Shown: positions 43,070 through 55,316 of the stretch, in pieces
Layout: the number at the start of each line of letters is the position of its first letter
Position numbering within the stretch: the first letter of the stretch is position 1
Assembly (NCBI GenBank): GCA_036924285.1
Contig: JAYKYS010000002.1
Location: 41,741,501-41,805,500, forward strand
DNA length: 64,000 nt
Direction: 5' to 3'
From: Asterella californica
Taxonomy: Eukaryota > Streptophyta > Marchantiopsida > Marchantiales > Aytoniaceae
Notes under the pieces: generated by a model
Told to the model about the DNA's origin: nothing
Database searches by the model: none
What the model saw: the letters and a program-made list of their open reading frames with translations, nothing else
Program-made: the position numbers and the translations under genes

Positions 43070-44131
43070 TGCTCCTGCTGCATATATTACTATGGCTCCA
43101 GCAGCTCCCGGGCCTTCGGAGTCCATCCACTGGAGGCGTACACGATGTTTGGGAATAGACCTGGTGAGGAGCTCCTCCTTTCATGCAGTATCCTCATTAT
43201 CATCCTCCTCCCCTTCAAGTCAACACTCACTCTCATGTGGAAAGGCCTTACGCCCAGTACCCTTCTCCTGTCCAGCCTCTTCCCGGTTATCTCATGCAAA
43301 TGCAGCTCCATCATGGCCAACCCCAAATTAGCGGTGCTCCTGCCGTACCGCCTGTGTTTCGTTCATATGCTCCAGGGATGCCAGTGATGCCTCCTCAACC
43401 TCAAGCGAATCAGCAAGGTGTACAGGCTACAGCAATCAGGTTCTAGTGTCTACGCCCATTACTCTACTTCTGGGATGCAACCTTATTCTGGACCGTCCCT
43501 GTCGTCTTCACCTCAAGCTTCAGCTGGTCAGTAAGTCCAAACAACCTTGCAACTACAGACTCTTTTGCAGCCGCAACCTCAGAAGCCCCTTCCAGCCTCA
43601 CCTGTGAATAACACGGAAGGATCTTCAAAAGCACAGGTAGATGAGTAGATTGTAATTCGAAGTTTTAGTTTCTTCTTAGATCTTTTCTTTCTCGAGTGGC
43701 CTCTTCTTGGATTATCTTGCAGGGGTGGATGCGAGTTCATTGTCTTTCTTTCGGAGCAGGGGCTGAAGGCTATCGTTTGTTGGCGAACTGTTTATGCACA
43801 AGAGCATGAGTGGACGTTGTCACGATGTTCCACCCAGTACGCTTGTGGCGAGTCTGATATTAAGATACTTTGTTAATCACAGAGTGAACGCTCGGCATCT
43901 GCTTACTCTGGACATAAGAAAGAGTCTAAACAGGGAGCACCAGTGTCTGGAGTGTTTGACTCGATTGCAAGTTGTCCAGTATCGTCAGCTCCAGCACCTT
44001 CTGTATCACCAACAGGGAATGGAGTAGAGGGTGGGAGCAGCTATGGCTTCGATACCGGAGCTTGTCCTAGTAAGGTTACCTCTCCAACCATCGATAAGGA
44101 TACCACTTCTCGGAGGCTACCTGTGATATAG
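43070..44131 (+). pseudogene. Decayed Pro/Gln/Ser-rich coding region
   Basis: Directly after the JmjC fragment the + strand gives low-complexity protein blocks in several frames. These are QYPHYHPPPLQVNTHSHVER, YAPGMPVMPPQPQANQQGVQ, HYSTSGMQPYSGPSLSSSPQ, LQPQPQKPLPASPVNNTEGS, and near the end VFDSIASCPVSSAPAPSVSP. Stops and frame changes separate them; some gaps could be introns. Such composition is seen in splicing and transcription cofactors, but no domain is preserved, so I assign no function. Confidence 0.45.
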
Positions 44132-46933
44132 GTCCGTGACGATCAATTTAGCGCAGCCAGTTCAGTTGTTACTTTTTCTGCTGGATGGCCTACTTTTGAA
44201 TTGGCCAAGTCCAAATTTTGTAACTGCAGAGTACGGAGCCCTTTTGTAATTATCCAGGTGATAAATCTACACTGTAGATCCGTTGACTCCTTCAAGGGTG
44301 TCTTTCCTGTTTTTATGAAGAACTACCACAGTAGTTCACAATCGATTTTACGAGTCTGATAGTTCTGTTCACGCTTGACTTCGTCCACAGGTTGACTGGA
44401 TGTTGTAGTGTGGAAGTGTGTTTCTACGCTGACGAGGGCCGGTTACCTGTGATACATTTTCAGAATGCCAATTCTTGAATATTGATTATCATGTCGCTAA
44501 TCTGAGTTCGATTTGAGTCTGGAATCAAGGTTGAAAACCTTGCCAAGACCGAAAACCCAAAACCATGTTCGGTTCTGAAGTCGGGACCTCGTACAGCATC
44601 GTCGGTTAGAATCATTACTTGAATATTAATTGAATTGCACTGATGATTCAGTTCGTTCTTGCAGAGGGAACTCATCTCTACTTGTGTAGTGCTTTTCCTT
44701 CGTCTCCAGTGCTGTTGATTGCCATTTCCCTACTCATGGTGTAGCTGGCTCACGAGTCTGCTCCATTTCTAGCCATGAGTTTCAGTCAAGAGGGGAGTCA
44801 GGTCAACAGACAGCCAATAATATGCATGTGTTGCTCGTTGTTACGTCTTGAACCATAACTCGTTCAGTTTCCTAGAACCAGTGCAATAAACGTTCCTCGA
44901 GTGGGTAGAACCCAAAAGTAAACTGCGTCCGATTGTTTGGGAGCATCCTCTCCGGGAAATCAGAGAGGATGTCGGCAGTTCTAAGAAGTCGATCTCGATC
45001 ACAATCTGAAGAAGGTGATGGCGTGCACGTCCTCGACACCATAACGCTCTCAAACGCGATTCTATCCGGCGCCGCCGAGGAAACGCACGATCAATGCAGC
45101 AGATCCGGAGTTTTGGAGGAGCTGTTCAGAACCTAGTTAAAACCCGTTGGTCTTGAATCAAATCTCTTGCTTGCACGCACAGGGATTGTAACACCGTGGA
45201 CTGATAGTGTTTCACGTTACTAGCTATAGTAGAAAACTGGAACGAAGTCTGCGGGTACGTACAAAAGAAGCAAGAGAAAGACTTGATCGGGAACCCAAAC
45301 GACCTTCAGAACTTTATCGGACCCCCGAAGTTGAAAAAGACTTCCTCGGACCCTTCACGGGTTGCACCGGCTAGCTCGCTAACGTGATCTGGTGTTGCAA
45401 GTGATTTTCTTGTGGCATTTGGATTCGGGTTCAACGCAGTCGATGTCTGATCATAGTGAATGGCCAGGTATAGATATAACTGCGTTCCAGTCTCTTTCAT
45501 GGTCTTGTCGCATAGTACTAAGACCAAGACTTACTATCATGTCTCATCTCATTTTGAAGTTACCGGGTACAATGATGATGATCTCTGGCATTTTCTCTCG
45601 AATAGTTATGACTCAACAAGGCTTTGATTCTCTTATAGTGCGTTTACTCAAATGTTTGACAGAGATCAACGACAATGTTTCTAAGAGAAGAGTTTCTCCA
45701 TGCGTTAGTCTTTGCGTGAATGTGATGCAAGTGCTTGCTAATGAGCATTTGAATAATGTTTATCGAGCTTGTGGATATCATTCCGGAGAAAAAAAGAGAT
45801 GATGTTCCAAAGTGATTGAGACTTTCTGACTATAACTCGCAGCGTCGTCTTACTATGGAACCTGCAGCTGACGAACATGTTCGTGATGCGCACGATGGAC
45901 AATGGGTTTGGTTTTTCTATTTGAGTGATCATAGTGTTAATGGAGTTCTTGTAGTGGAGTTACCTAGGTACGTGATGATGAGTCACTGTTAAGCATATCA
46001 GTCTGTGATTTTATGAAAGTGAGTCTTTTTCGCACACCTACCGCCTTGTTGTGCCAACGGAAGCTCTTGCTCAATAGGTCACGAAACTCACAACGCTAAC
46101 CTGCAAACCACAGTCACATGTTAGCATTCATGCACCACTTATCTTAACTCTATTTGGTATGGACCGGAGTCGAACCAGCTCTCTAACTCTCAAGCTTAAC
46201 ACTCCCTAAGTCCCGACCTAGACCCGACTAAGTCGGTCCCAAAACATGAGCAAGTCACAACATGACTTGGGGCAGACTTCCAGTAAAGTCCAGGGTCTTA
46301 AACGGTACCTCCAGCACACCTAGCGGTCCAACCACCCGTGATGTCCGTATGGGTCTAGGCTCTCAAACGGTGGTCTAATCCGTCGTCTCGTTTCCTAGTC
46401 TTGCTCCAACCCTTGGGTCGTTCTCAAGTCCAGACGTCCAAGTCTAGACCAGAACGCGTCTTGGTACTAGTCCAGCCATCATCTCATGCCCCTAGAGACC
46501 GTCCACCCAAGCATCGAGCCTCTCTCATATATACTTCTGAGGATTGACGGTCCCACCCTCCTCTTTGATCTCTGAAAATTACACCACAACTCGATCACGA
46601 GATCGGTCATAATTCTCAGCTCTGAGGTCAGTTCGAGGAGTTCTATATGTCACTAGAAAGCTCTCGCCGAGACTTTTCGAATATACCTTACTCGCCTCGA
46701 GATCTTACGTGGAGCTCCGTCCACGACCCAAAATGTCGCTGGAGCTCCAACACTTAGCAGTTTTTTTGGAAACTTGTGGTCTAGATCCGGACTTGGACCT
46801 TATGGTTCGGACCAGCGTCCGGACCATGATCTGTTTGTGTCGGACTCACGTCTCGGTCCTGCGTCTCGTATCCACGTCTCAGACTTATGTTTCGATCCGT
46901 TTTTAGACTTGTCTCCTTAGGTTAGCGTTCGTC
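44132..46933. other. No gene recognised; possible repeat remnants
   Basis: A 9-bp inverted repeat lies at 44944-44971. From about 46.0 to 46.9 kb the composition changes and includes a TATA-like CATATATAC near 46528, which might be part of an old LTR. No partner copy in the window supports this. A 136-codon frame at 45392-45802 shows no family motif. Confidence 0.3.
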
Positions 46934-47258
46934 TAGCGGGGATAGCCGATTAGATCTTTGTGTGGTTGTCACGTTAGTTTGGCTACTCAACTAGGTTGAC
47001 CGAGTGCGAAGTGAGGAATCCTGGTAAGGCCGTTAGTGCAGTTAAGGCAAGTTGGTGGGAGTGCTCACAAGGAGTATACTTCGCAGGTAGTGCTTGGAGA
47101 CCTCAGTTTTTCAAGTTGAGCCTTCAAGCTCCTAGCTATGGTGGGTAGTCTTGTGAGTGAGATCTAGATTCTCTGCGAGCATAGAGTGGATTTGGCTCGA
47201 CTGTAGTGATTGTCTAGTGCCGGTTGGCATGGTGGAGTGAGTACATACCTTGTTATCA
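46934..47258 (+). repeat. Element B 5' LTR segment
   Basis: GGGATAGCCGATTAGATCTT is followed by TTGTCACGTTAGTTTGGCTA and continues to GTGAGTACATACCTT. The same sequence occurs at 62826-63400 with a few percent difference. The 5' copy skips the roughly 250-bp block present at 62857-63106. The LTR may extend beyond 47258, but the remaining 3' LTR lies outside the window, so the LTR end cannot be set. Confidence 0.75.
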
Positions 47259-47767
47259 CTTGAAGAATTCAGATTGCGAGGCCTGGTTGAGAGATTTCAG
47301 GTCGCGGATTGCTGCCGGTGATATCTCCAGAGTTGGCAAATCGTTGGTATCTTCGATTTGCAGTTACGCGCGTGCGTGGAGTGATTCGTTTTGGTGTTAT
47401 GATTGATCATTGTGTGGATGGGTGTCAACTGAACCTGTTCTCAGTCGATTTGGTGGTGAGGTAGTGTAGAAGCGCTACTAAAATTTGACGGAATATGTTG
47501 AAGTGACCTGTTTCGAGCTGAAGTGCGCGTTTGCGCATGACAGACGAAATAGTCGATAATGTCAGGCCGATGTGGGCTCGTTGGAAGCGCGTTGGGAAGA
47601 TGGTTGTTTGCACGAAGCTTGGTCGAGCAGTTTGTGAGTTATGACAAGTCAAAGTTTCTCGTGATGGATTTTGATGACTGATTTGAGATCGGCAGAAGTG
47701 CGTCGGCGAGTGTCAGGTTGGCGTGGGTCGACAATCTTTGGTTTTGAAGAGTGCAGTAGGTGCACGT

Positions 47768-49069
47768 TGTCGTGATGTGAATCATTTCACATAGTAAATG
47801 ATTCACTTCTCTGTCAGGCGTTAGTCTCTCTGAGTGAAGTTAAGACCTCAGAGAAGTTCATTTTTGGAAAATGTTATATATTTTGAGTCTTAGTAGGTTG
47901 ATTACCATGTTGTAGGGCTTAAGCTCATGGGTTGTATTTGCATGTCGCCCATGCACGCTTTCTAGCTGATTTAAGTTATTTTTCGGGGCTGCGTGTCATT
48001 TTAGGTAGTTTAAGTTTTACGCTGACACTCTAGGGGGCTTGACGTGGTAGCCTATGAGTGTAGATAAGTTACCATGTAGTTTAAGGCACAAAAGGACAGT
48101 CAAGTGGAGCTATGAACTCCCATTGGTCCATTTTTGTCTTTTGTAAAACTCTAAGTTTAGAAACAGAGCTCTAGAGTGGATTTTGAGCAATTGGTGAGTG
48201 TACTGCAAAATCTGAGAGCACAGGGAGATAGAGCTCGTCGAGCCAAGCACTGTCAGTGAAATTCTTGATCGATATGGATCAATAAACAAGGAGTTATGTC
48301 CAATTGAAGTTCGGATTGTGCCAAAATTGTATCACTTTTGTTGAATTTGGGGTTTTGAGTGTCAATTGCAGCAGAATTGAGGAATTCGCTTCAAACCTTC
48401 GTGGTTGCGTTCACTGTCAGCCGGGCTACGACTGTCAAAAAAGTTTCAAGTGATTTGAGTTACTGAGTAATTCAGGGCGGCCGCTGAAGCAGAGGGGGTT
48501 TGTAAAACTCGCAATCTAGAGCAGCAACTTCAGAGAACAAAATTTGGAGTTCTGTGTGCAATCAGGAGGTCCAACTTCACACGAGTGTTCAGCAAGCTGT
48601 GTACTACAAATCCTGTAAGAAACTTCGAAATTGATCAAGCCAATCTCCTGTTATAGGTCGAAATAGCTGGCTGGGTATCAGAAATTATCATAATTTCTCT
48701 GTTCAGAAAGTTTCTACTCATATCTTGGTGCTCTGAATTGATCTCAAACTGAAACTTCGTATGTGTATCCAGTAGGACCTCATTGACATGTAGGAGAAGT
48801 TCTGAAGTCTAAACCTTCACATATTTCTCAATCTTGAGTGCCAAAGTTCGCCGTCAGATCTTATCGTTGCTAGTTAAGCCTGAACTTTGCTTCCTGAACA
48901 TATCAGAAGAGCCAAGAGACTTGTATGAGCGTTTTTCAGTATCAACTGCAAACAAACCAGCCACAACCAGGAGTCTAGTGCTTCCCTAAGTAGACTGAAC
49001 ACAGCCTTCAAGCTCATATCACAGTCAGAAGGTTCCGCCCTTCCTGAGAAAAACTCTCAACTCTACAAC
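47768..49069 (+). repeat. Element A 5' LTR
   Basis: It begins TGTCGTGATGTGAATCATTT and ends CTCTACAAC just before the primer-binding site. Near its start is a perfect 11-bp inverted repeat, GTGAATCATTT...AAATGATTCAC. The ends could shift by 1-2 bp. Confidence 0.9.
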
Positions 49070-49099
49070 TGGTGCTTCCACTGAGAGATCTTTGGGTGA

Positions 49100-50310
49100 T
49101 TGATTGAGAAGATTGAGTTGCTACAAGGAGAAGAGATGGATCACAAGAGCGCTACTGCTGCTACTTCTGCGGCTGCTGCATCTACGTCTACTGTAGCATC
49201 TTCTGTAGCACCTGTGACTGCGGCGACCTCTGTATCTGGTCTGGATACGGCTGAGATTCTGAAGTCGCTTGCGGCTTTGGTCCAACAGCATCCGATCGTT
49301 GGAAGGGGTGAGTTAAAATCCACCAAGGCTTTGCAAGCGATAGTGAATATGTGTGGAAGGTTTGAAGGTAGAGATATTTCTAGATATCTGCGTGAGTATA
49401 GAGGAGAGATGGAGCTCGTTAGGGTTACTGATGCTGAGATGATAGCAAGTTTTGAGTTAGCTGTCATTCCTGAGTTGCGGGACCAAGTTAGGGATGTACA
49501 GAGAAGAAATCTTGGAATCTGGATGAGTTTTGAGTGATCTCTTCGAGAGGAGTTTCTTGAGGAGGATTCAGAGAGAGTTACTAGAAGGACATTTCTAGAC
49601 TGGGTTGAGCAGCAACCTGGTCGTATGATGAGCCTGAGTGAGTTGCTGAGAGAGTTTGATCAGAGATACCGGCAACTTTCAACTCTAGAGCGAATAACCC
49701 TAGATGCTAGGAGAACAGAGCTTTTCCTGCAAGCTACCGATGATGCTAGGCAGATCGATTGTGTTTTATGTTGGCCGATCGATCTGCTGAGGGAGGTGTT
49801 ACTATGGATTGGGGGAGAGTTGAGGATGCTGTGGCTGTACTGACAAGACAGAGGAGGGGAAGAGTGGCTGTGGGAGGACGTCCGCTTGCAGAAGTGATCA
49901 CTCCACCTTATGCTGCTCCTCAAGTACAGCAGCCTTTGGCCCCTGCTCCCAGACCTGTTGTCCCAGCTGCAGTTCCATTGATGTCAGTTGTGCCAGCTCC
50001 GGCACAAAAGACATCTGTTCAGAGACATGCGGAGAACCATGGTCAACAGAACCAGATTGAAGACCTGATTCGGCAGATGCGAGAGCTGAAGGCTTCATAT
50101 CCTGTGATTCTTGGCCAGCCTTATATCACTACAGTTCGAATGGAGACCAAGGTAATGGATGACGGATCTCATTACGCTAGGATCCGTAGTCCAGATGATA
50201 GACGTTCTGTGCAGTTTTTGACTGTTCGTACGAACCACGAACGAAACCGGCAGACCTTGAGGGATTCTCTTATCTGTAGGAGTAAGGATTTTCAGAAACC
50301 ACTCTCGTAG
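49100..50310 (+). pseudogene. Element A gag-like region, frameshifted
   Basis: The first frame (49100-49537) has an Ala/Thr/Ser-rich start and then CGRFEGRDISRYLREYRGEM, which resembles the start of a retrotransposon capsid domain. The signal continues at 49625-49843 in the same frame and at 49759-50310 in another, with Pro/Ala-rich sequence and IEDLIRQMRELKASYPVILG. No zinc knuckle is visible. Gag would form the particle around the element's RNA. Confidence 0.65.
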
Positions 50311-50463
50311 GACGGGATAGCGAGAGTGAAGGATCTACTGCTACTATGATCCCGCTTGAGCAGCCTGAGGGATCACAGGAGGTTGATGGAGAGGCTGCTC
50401 AAGATTCAGAAAGTAGTCGCACTGTACATAGTTGGAAATCTGGTTTGATGGCTTTCAGTTCTG

Positions 50464-52684
50464 ATGATTGGAGTGAGTTCAAGATCGCGGATAGAGGATT
50501 TGACTGAGAAGAGTAGAAGGCAGATGGAGAGGTGTGCAGCAAATCTGCGTTGTAAAGGAGTTCTGAAGGAAGATGAGATGATTTCTGATGTTTATGAGGA
50601 GTTTGTAGGTGTACAGTCTTTTGTTCGTTGGATGGATGATGTAGATAGGTTGATGGAACAGATGGGAGATAGGGTGGTGATCCTCATCCATTCTCGTGAA
50701 TTCTATGAGGAGATTATCTCGTACTTGCGATATCGTCCTCATCCGAGATTGGAGAATGGATGGAAGGATGCAGTCTGTTGGTGTAGCTTACATCAGGAAG
50801 CGGAAGTACACGCCAAGTATAAAGCTGTAGCGAGGAAGGTGAGACCTGTGGTGACCCAATTACCTGTTGATTCTCAGCAGCAGATGGAGTTAGCGGCTAC
50901 TGAGCCTGTGCTTAGAGATCCTACACAGGTAGGACACAAGTTTATTCAAGAGACACTCGAGCAGCTCCAGATAGGAGGGGGTGGCTTCTTGACTGAAGAG
51001 GAGAAACGAGCTTTTGAACAGATTATAGTTAGCCATGGTAAGGCATTTTCTTTCTCGGCTGAGGAGATAGGTTGTGTGGATCCTAGTGTGATAGCTCCGA
51101 TGGTTATCTTCACTGTTCCTCATGTACCTTGGGACTTGAAGCCGATTCTAGTCCCTCGTGCCTTGCTACGGAAGGTGATTGAGTTACTGAAGGAGAGGAT
51201 GCAGATGGGTATTCTTGAACCATCTATGACTCCGTACTCTAGCCGATGGTTCACTGTACTTAAGAAGACAGGAGCTCTGCGCTTCATCCAAGACTTGCAG
51301 TCTGCCAACAACATCACAATTCGAAATGTTGGAACAGGACCTGTGGTTGATGAAGTAGCTGAGGCGTTTGCTGGAAGGTCAATCTATTCTATTGGAGATC
51401 TGTTTTCAAGCTATGATCAGTTTCAGCTTGCTTTGGAGAGTAGAGACTTGACTACCATGCGTACACCTTTGGGATTGATGCGGATGTGTACTCTTCCTGA
51501 GGGTGCGACAAACTCAGTAGCCCATATGCAGAATGCGATGCATAAGGTGTTACGAGAGTTTGTACCTGAGGTCACTATCCCGTTTCTGGATGATATTCCC
51601 ATGAAAGGCTGTCCGGTGGAAGACAAAGACGAAGCTGTGACTTCTGGTGGATGCAGAAAGTTTGTTGCAGACCACATTCGGGATGTGGAGAAGATTCTGA
51701 TGCGTTTGGAGGAGGTACACCTCACTCTATCATGTACCAAATCTCGTTTTGGTATGTCAGAGATTGTGGTGGTGGGTCATTTGTGTGGTACTTTTGGGAG
51801 GCGTTCGAACCTAGAGAAGGTAGATGCTATAGCAAGGATAGCTGACTGCACCAACATCACTGAGGTTCGACGGTTCTTGGGAGCTTGTGTGTTCTTTCGT
51901 GTGAGTATTCCTCATTATGCACACATTGCCGAGCCTCTGTATGCACTTCTGAGAAAGGGAAGGAGGTTTACTTGGCGGCAAGAACATCATGAGACGGTGG
52001 AGCAGCTGAAGGAGATTCTGAAGTCTCCACCTATACTAAGGAGGCTTAGCTACGAGAGCGAGAGACCTGTGCTACTGATTGTTGATACGAGTCCAAAGGC
52101 GATTGGATGGACAGTTGGCCAAGAAGATGCAAAAGGTGTGTGGTTTGTTTCAAGGTTTGGAGCTCGGATCTTAACAAATAAACAGCGTAACTATCCTCAA
52201 GTGAAGCGTGAGTTGTGGGGAGCTGTTACTGCTATGAAGATAGATCGAGAGTTCTTGATATGAGCTCGTGGTACTAGAAACATATTGTTTGTCTTTGTTG
52301 GGTATGATAGCAAACTGTAATACACCAGACATAGCAATGCTGCGATGGATTGCTTATGTCCGGAGTCTGAACCCTGAGCTAAAACATATAGCAGGGAAGG
52401 ACAATCCAGTTGCAGATATGTTGTCTAGGGCTCGCTATACAGATGAGGATGAGATGTTTGCAGAAGTGGAGAATGAAGAGAGGAGAGACGTTTGGTGCCA
52501 AGTTGATCAGCAGACTTCAGACTTGGAACCACTGTCGTTCAATGAGGAGTTCTACTCAGAAAGGTTCCGCGATATTGGATTTTATCTGAGTTCATTATGC
52601 AGAAGAGAAGGATGGAGTGATGCAGAGTTCAAGGAGATCAGACGGAAGACGTACAGTTATCTTCTACGTGAAGGTTATCTGTGA
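50464..52684 (+). pseudogene. Element A reverse transcriptase and RNase H
   Basis: A 599-codon frame (50464-52263) holds the reverse transcriptase. Conserved blocks are LKPILVPRALLRKVIELL, RWFTVLKKTGALRFIQDLQS, IYSIGDLFSSYDQFQLALES and TMRTPLGLMRMCTLPEGATN. The catalytic box is FLDD at residues 374-377 instead of the usual YxDD, and AHMQNAMHKVLREF lies just before it. RNase H follows with LLIVDTSPKAIGW and NYPQVKRELWGAVTAMK. After a stop at 52261 and a frame change, HIAGKDNPVADMLSRARY completes it at 52268-52684. The Leu in the catalytic box is shared by a known group of gypsy elements and need not be inactivating. Confidence 0.88.
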
Positions 52685-53947
52685 AAACGTCCGAAAAGAA
52701 GAGATAGAGTGCTTGCTAGAGTAGTGGACGATCAACCGACGAAGCTGAATCTGCTGAAAGAGTTTTATGACACCTTGTGGGCTGAACATCGTGGAGTATG
52801 GGCTACTTACACGAAGATGAAAGAGCGTTACTGGTGGAAGGGTTTGTATCAAGACGTGGTGGACTTTGTTAGGTCGTGTCTGCACTGCCACTTCTACTCT
52901 AAAGTCCGTTATAGAGATGAACTTGTATCTACTTATCTACCTAGTATTCATTTTCAGTAGGTTCTTGATCTTGTGATGATGCCATCGGGGTTATGAGAGA
53001 TGCGTTACTTGGTGTTGGCTCGAGAGGATCTCTCCAACTATGTGGAGGGACGAGCACTACGGACAAAGACTACAGAGAATATCTGCATGTTCGTGCTTGA
53101 AGATATCATCTGTCGCTATGGATCGGTTGGGAGATTACGTGCAGATATAGGCGAGTTGAGAGACGCTGAAGTGAAGGAGTTTTTTGCTTGTTATGGAGTA
53201 AAGCTTCGACTTACTACTGCTATGAATCCAAAGGGCATTGGTAAGAGTGAACGAGGACACCCTTCTATTGTTCACGCTTTAGTGAAAGCATGTGATGGTA
53301 GGTCTAGAGAATGACCGAGACTACTTCCGTTTGCTTTGTGGGCTGATAGAACTACACACTGTACTACGACTGGCTATATGCCAGTTGAGCTTATGTTGGG
53401 TCAGAAACCGATCATGCCTGCTGAAGAGTACTTTCTTACGTGGGCTACGCTACCGTAGGAAGATGATATAGATCGTGCTTCACTCCTAAATTTACATATA
53501 AGGCAGTTAGAGCGAAGGGAGGAGGATCTTGTTGATGCACAAGAGAGGCTGAAGGTGGCTCGAGTCAGAAACAAGGAACGTTTTGACAAGACTCACCGAC
53601 TACGACCGAAGCCAATACATGTTGGTGATTGGGTTCTGGTATATGATAGCACGTTGGAGAATCAGCATTCTACACTCCGTAAGTTCTCTCCAAGATGGTT
53701 CGGGTCTTATGTTGTGCTAGAGGTGTATGAGAATGCCACTTATAGTTTACGTGAGTTGGATGGTACTCCTTTGAAGCTATCTGTGGCTGGCAAACGTCTA
53801 AAACTGTTCAAGAGACACGAAGAGTCAATTGAGTTATTCAACTTTCTGGAGTCAGAGCTGAGGACAACAAGAGATGGAGACGTCCTAGCGTCTGATGAGA
53901 TTGAGGCAGAGGAGAGCGATGATGATGAAGAACAAGCAGAAGACTGA
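52685..53947 (+). pseudogene. Element A integrase, with in-frame stops
   Basis: One frame carries the whole domain but is cut by stops at 52682, 52958, 52994, 53312 and 53456. The zinc-binding region is HRGVWATYTKMKERYWW with a following CLHC. The core includes YLVLAREDLSNYVEGRALR, RADIGELRDAEVKEFF (second Asp) and TTAMNPKGIGKSERGHPSIV (catalytic Glu). The C-terminal part, KFSPRWFGSYVVLEVYENAT with LDGT and GKRLKLFKR, is the GPY/F-type module. It ends in an acidic tail, DEIEAEESDDDEEQAED. Integrase inserts the cDNA into the host genome. No chromodomain is seen. Confidence 0.85.
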
Positions 53948-53993
53948 ACAGGTTGGCACATGCCGGAGGATGTGCAAGTTTGGAAGGGGTGGA

Positions 53994-55316
53994 TGTCGTG
54001 ATGTGAATCATTTCACATAGTAAATGATTCACTTCTCTGTCAGGCGTTAGTCTCTCTGAGTGAAGTTAAGACCTCAGAGAAGTCCATTTTTAGAAAATGT
54101 TATATATTTTGAGTCTTAGTAGGTTGATTACCATGTTGATAGGGCTTAAGCTCATGGGTTATATTTGCGTGTCGCCCATGCACGCTTTCTAGCTGATTTA
54201 AGTTATTTTTCGGGGCTGCGTGTCATTTTAGGTAGTTTAAGTTTTACGTTGTCACTCTAGGGGGCTTGACGTGGTAGCCTATGAGTGTAGATAAGTTACC
54301 AGGTAGTTTAAGGCACAAAAGGATAATCAAGTGGAGCTATGAACTCCCATTGGTTCATTTTTGTCTTTTGTAAAACTCTAAGTTTAGAAACAGAGCTCTA
54401 GAGTGGATTTCGAGCAATTGGTGAGTGTACTGCAAAATCTGAGAGCACGGGGAGATAGAGCTCATCGAGCCAAGCACTGTCAGTGAAATTCTTGATCGAT
54501 TTGGATCAATAAACAAGGAGTTATATCCAATTGAAGTTCGGATTGTGTCAAAACTGCATCACTTTTGTTGAATTTGAGATTTTGAGTGTCATTTGCAGCA
54601 GAATTGAGGAATTCGCTTCAAACCTTCGTGGTTGCGTTCACTGTCAGCCGGGCTACGACTGTCAAAAAAGTTTCAAGTGATTTGAGTTACTGAGTAATTC
54701 AGGGCGGCCGCTGAAGCAGAGGGGATCGGTAAAACTCGCAATCTAGAGCAGCAACTTCAGAGAACAAAATCTGGAGTTCTGTGTACAATCAGGAGGTCCA
54801 ACTTCACACGAGTGTTCAGCAAGCTGTGTACTACAAATCCTGTTAAAAACTTCGAAATTGATCAAGCCAATCTCCTGTTATAGGTCGAAATAGCTGGTTG
54901 GGTATCAGAAATTATCATAATTTCTCTGTTCAGAAAGTTTCTACTCATATCTTGGTGCTCTGAATTGATCTCAAACTGAAACTTCGTATGTGTATCCAGT
55001 AGGACCTCATTGACATGTAGGAAAAGTTCTGAAGTCTAAACCTTCACATATTTCTCAATCCTGAGTGCCAAAGTTTGCCGTCAGATCTTATCGTTGCTAG
55101 TTAAGCCTGAACTTTGCTTCCTGAACATATCAGAAGAGCCAAGAGACTTGTATGAGCGTTTTTTAGTATCACCTTGTAACCTGAAGCCTATCCTTTGAGC
55201 AAACCAGCCACAACCAGGAGTCTAGTGCTTCCCTAAGTAGACTGAACACAACCTTCAAGCTCATATCAGAGCCTGAAGGTTCCGTCTTTCCTGAGGAAAA
55301 CTCTCAACTCTACAAC
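53994..55316 (+). repeat. Element A 3' LTR
   Basis: It matches the 5' LTR from end to end, starting TGTCGTGATGTGAATCATTT. It is about 20 bp longer because of an extra segment near 55172-55197 (TTGTAACCTGAAGCCTATCC). By eye the two copies differ by a few percent. Confidence 0.92.

Larger units (their letters stand above)
47768..55316 (+). mobile_element. Element A: Ty3/gypsy-like LTR retrotransposon nested in element B
   Basis: A 7.5-kb element with two LTRs, a primer-binding site starting TGGTGCTTCCACTGAG right after the 5' LTR (49070), gag, pol (RT, RNase H, integrase in that order) and a polypurine tract GGAAGGGGTGGA just before the 3' LTR (53982-53993). Integrase after RT places it in the Ty3/gypsy superfamily. 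The two LTRs differ only slightly, so insertion is relatively recent. Several stops and frameshifts mean it cannot move alone. No clear target duplication: ACGT before and ACGC after would be a 4-bp match with one mismatch. Confidence 0.9.

Noticed and set aside
45392..45802. A 136-codon + strand frame
   Set aside because: Low-quality composition with no domain; nearby frames on both strands are similar in length by chance.
46157..46180. A tRNA-like T-arm: GGTTCGACTCCGGTCC on the minus strand, followed by CATACCA
   Set aside because: It has the B-box shape and could pair, but no D-arm, anticodon arm or matching acceptor strand lies upstream. It may be a tRNA-derived fragment or an old primer-binding site; neither can be shown.
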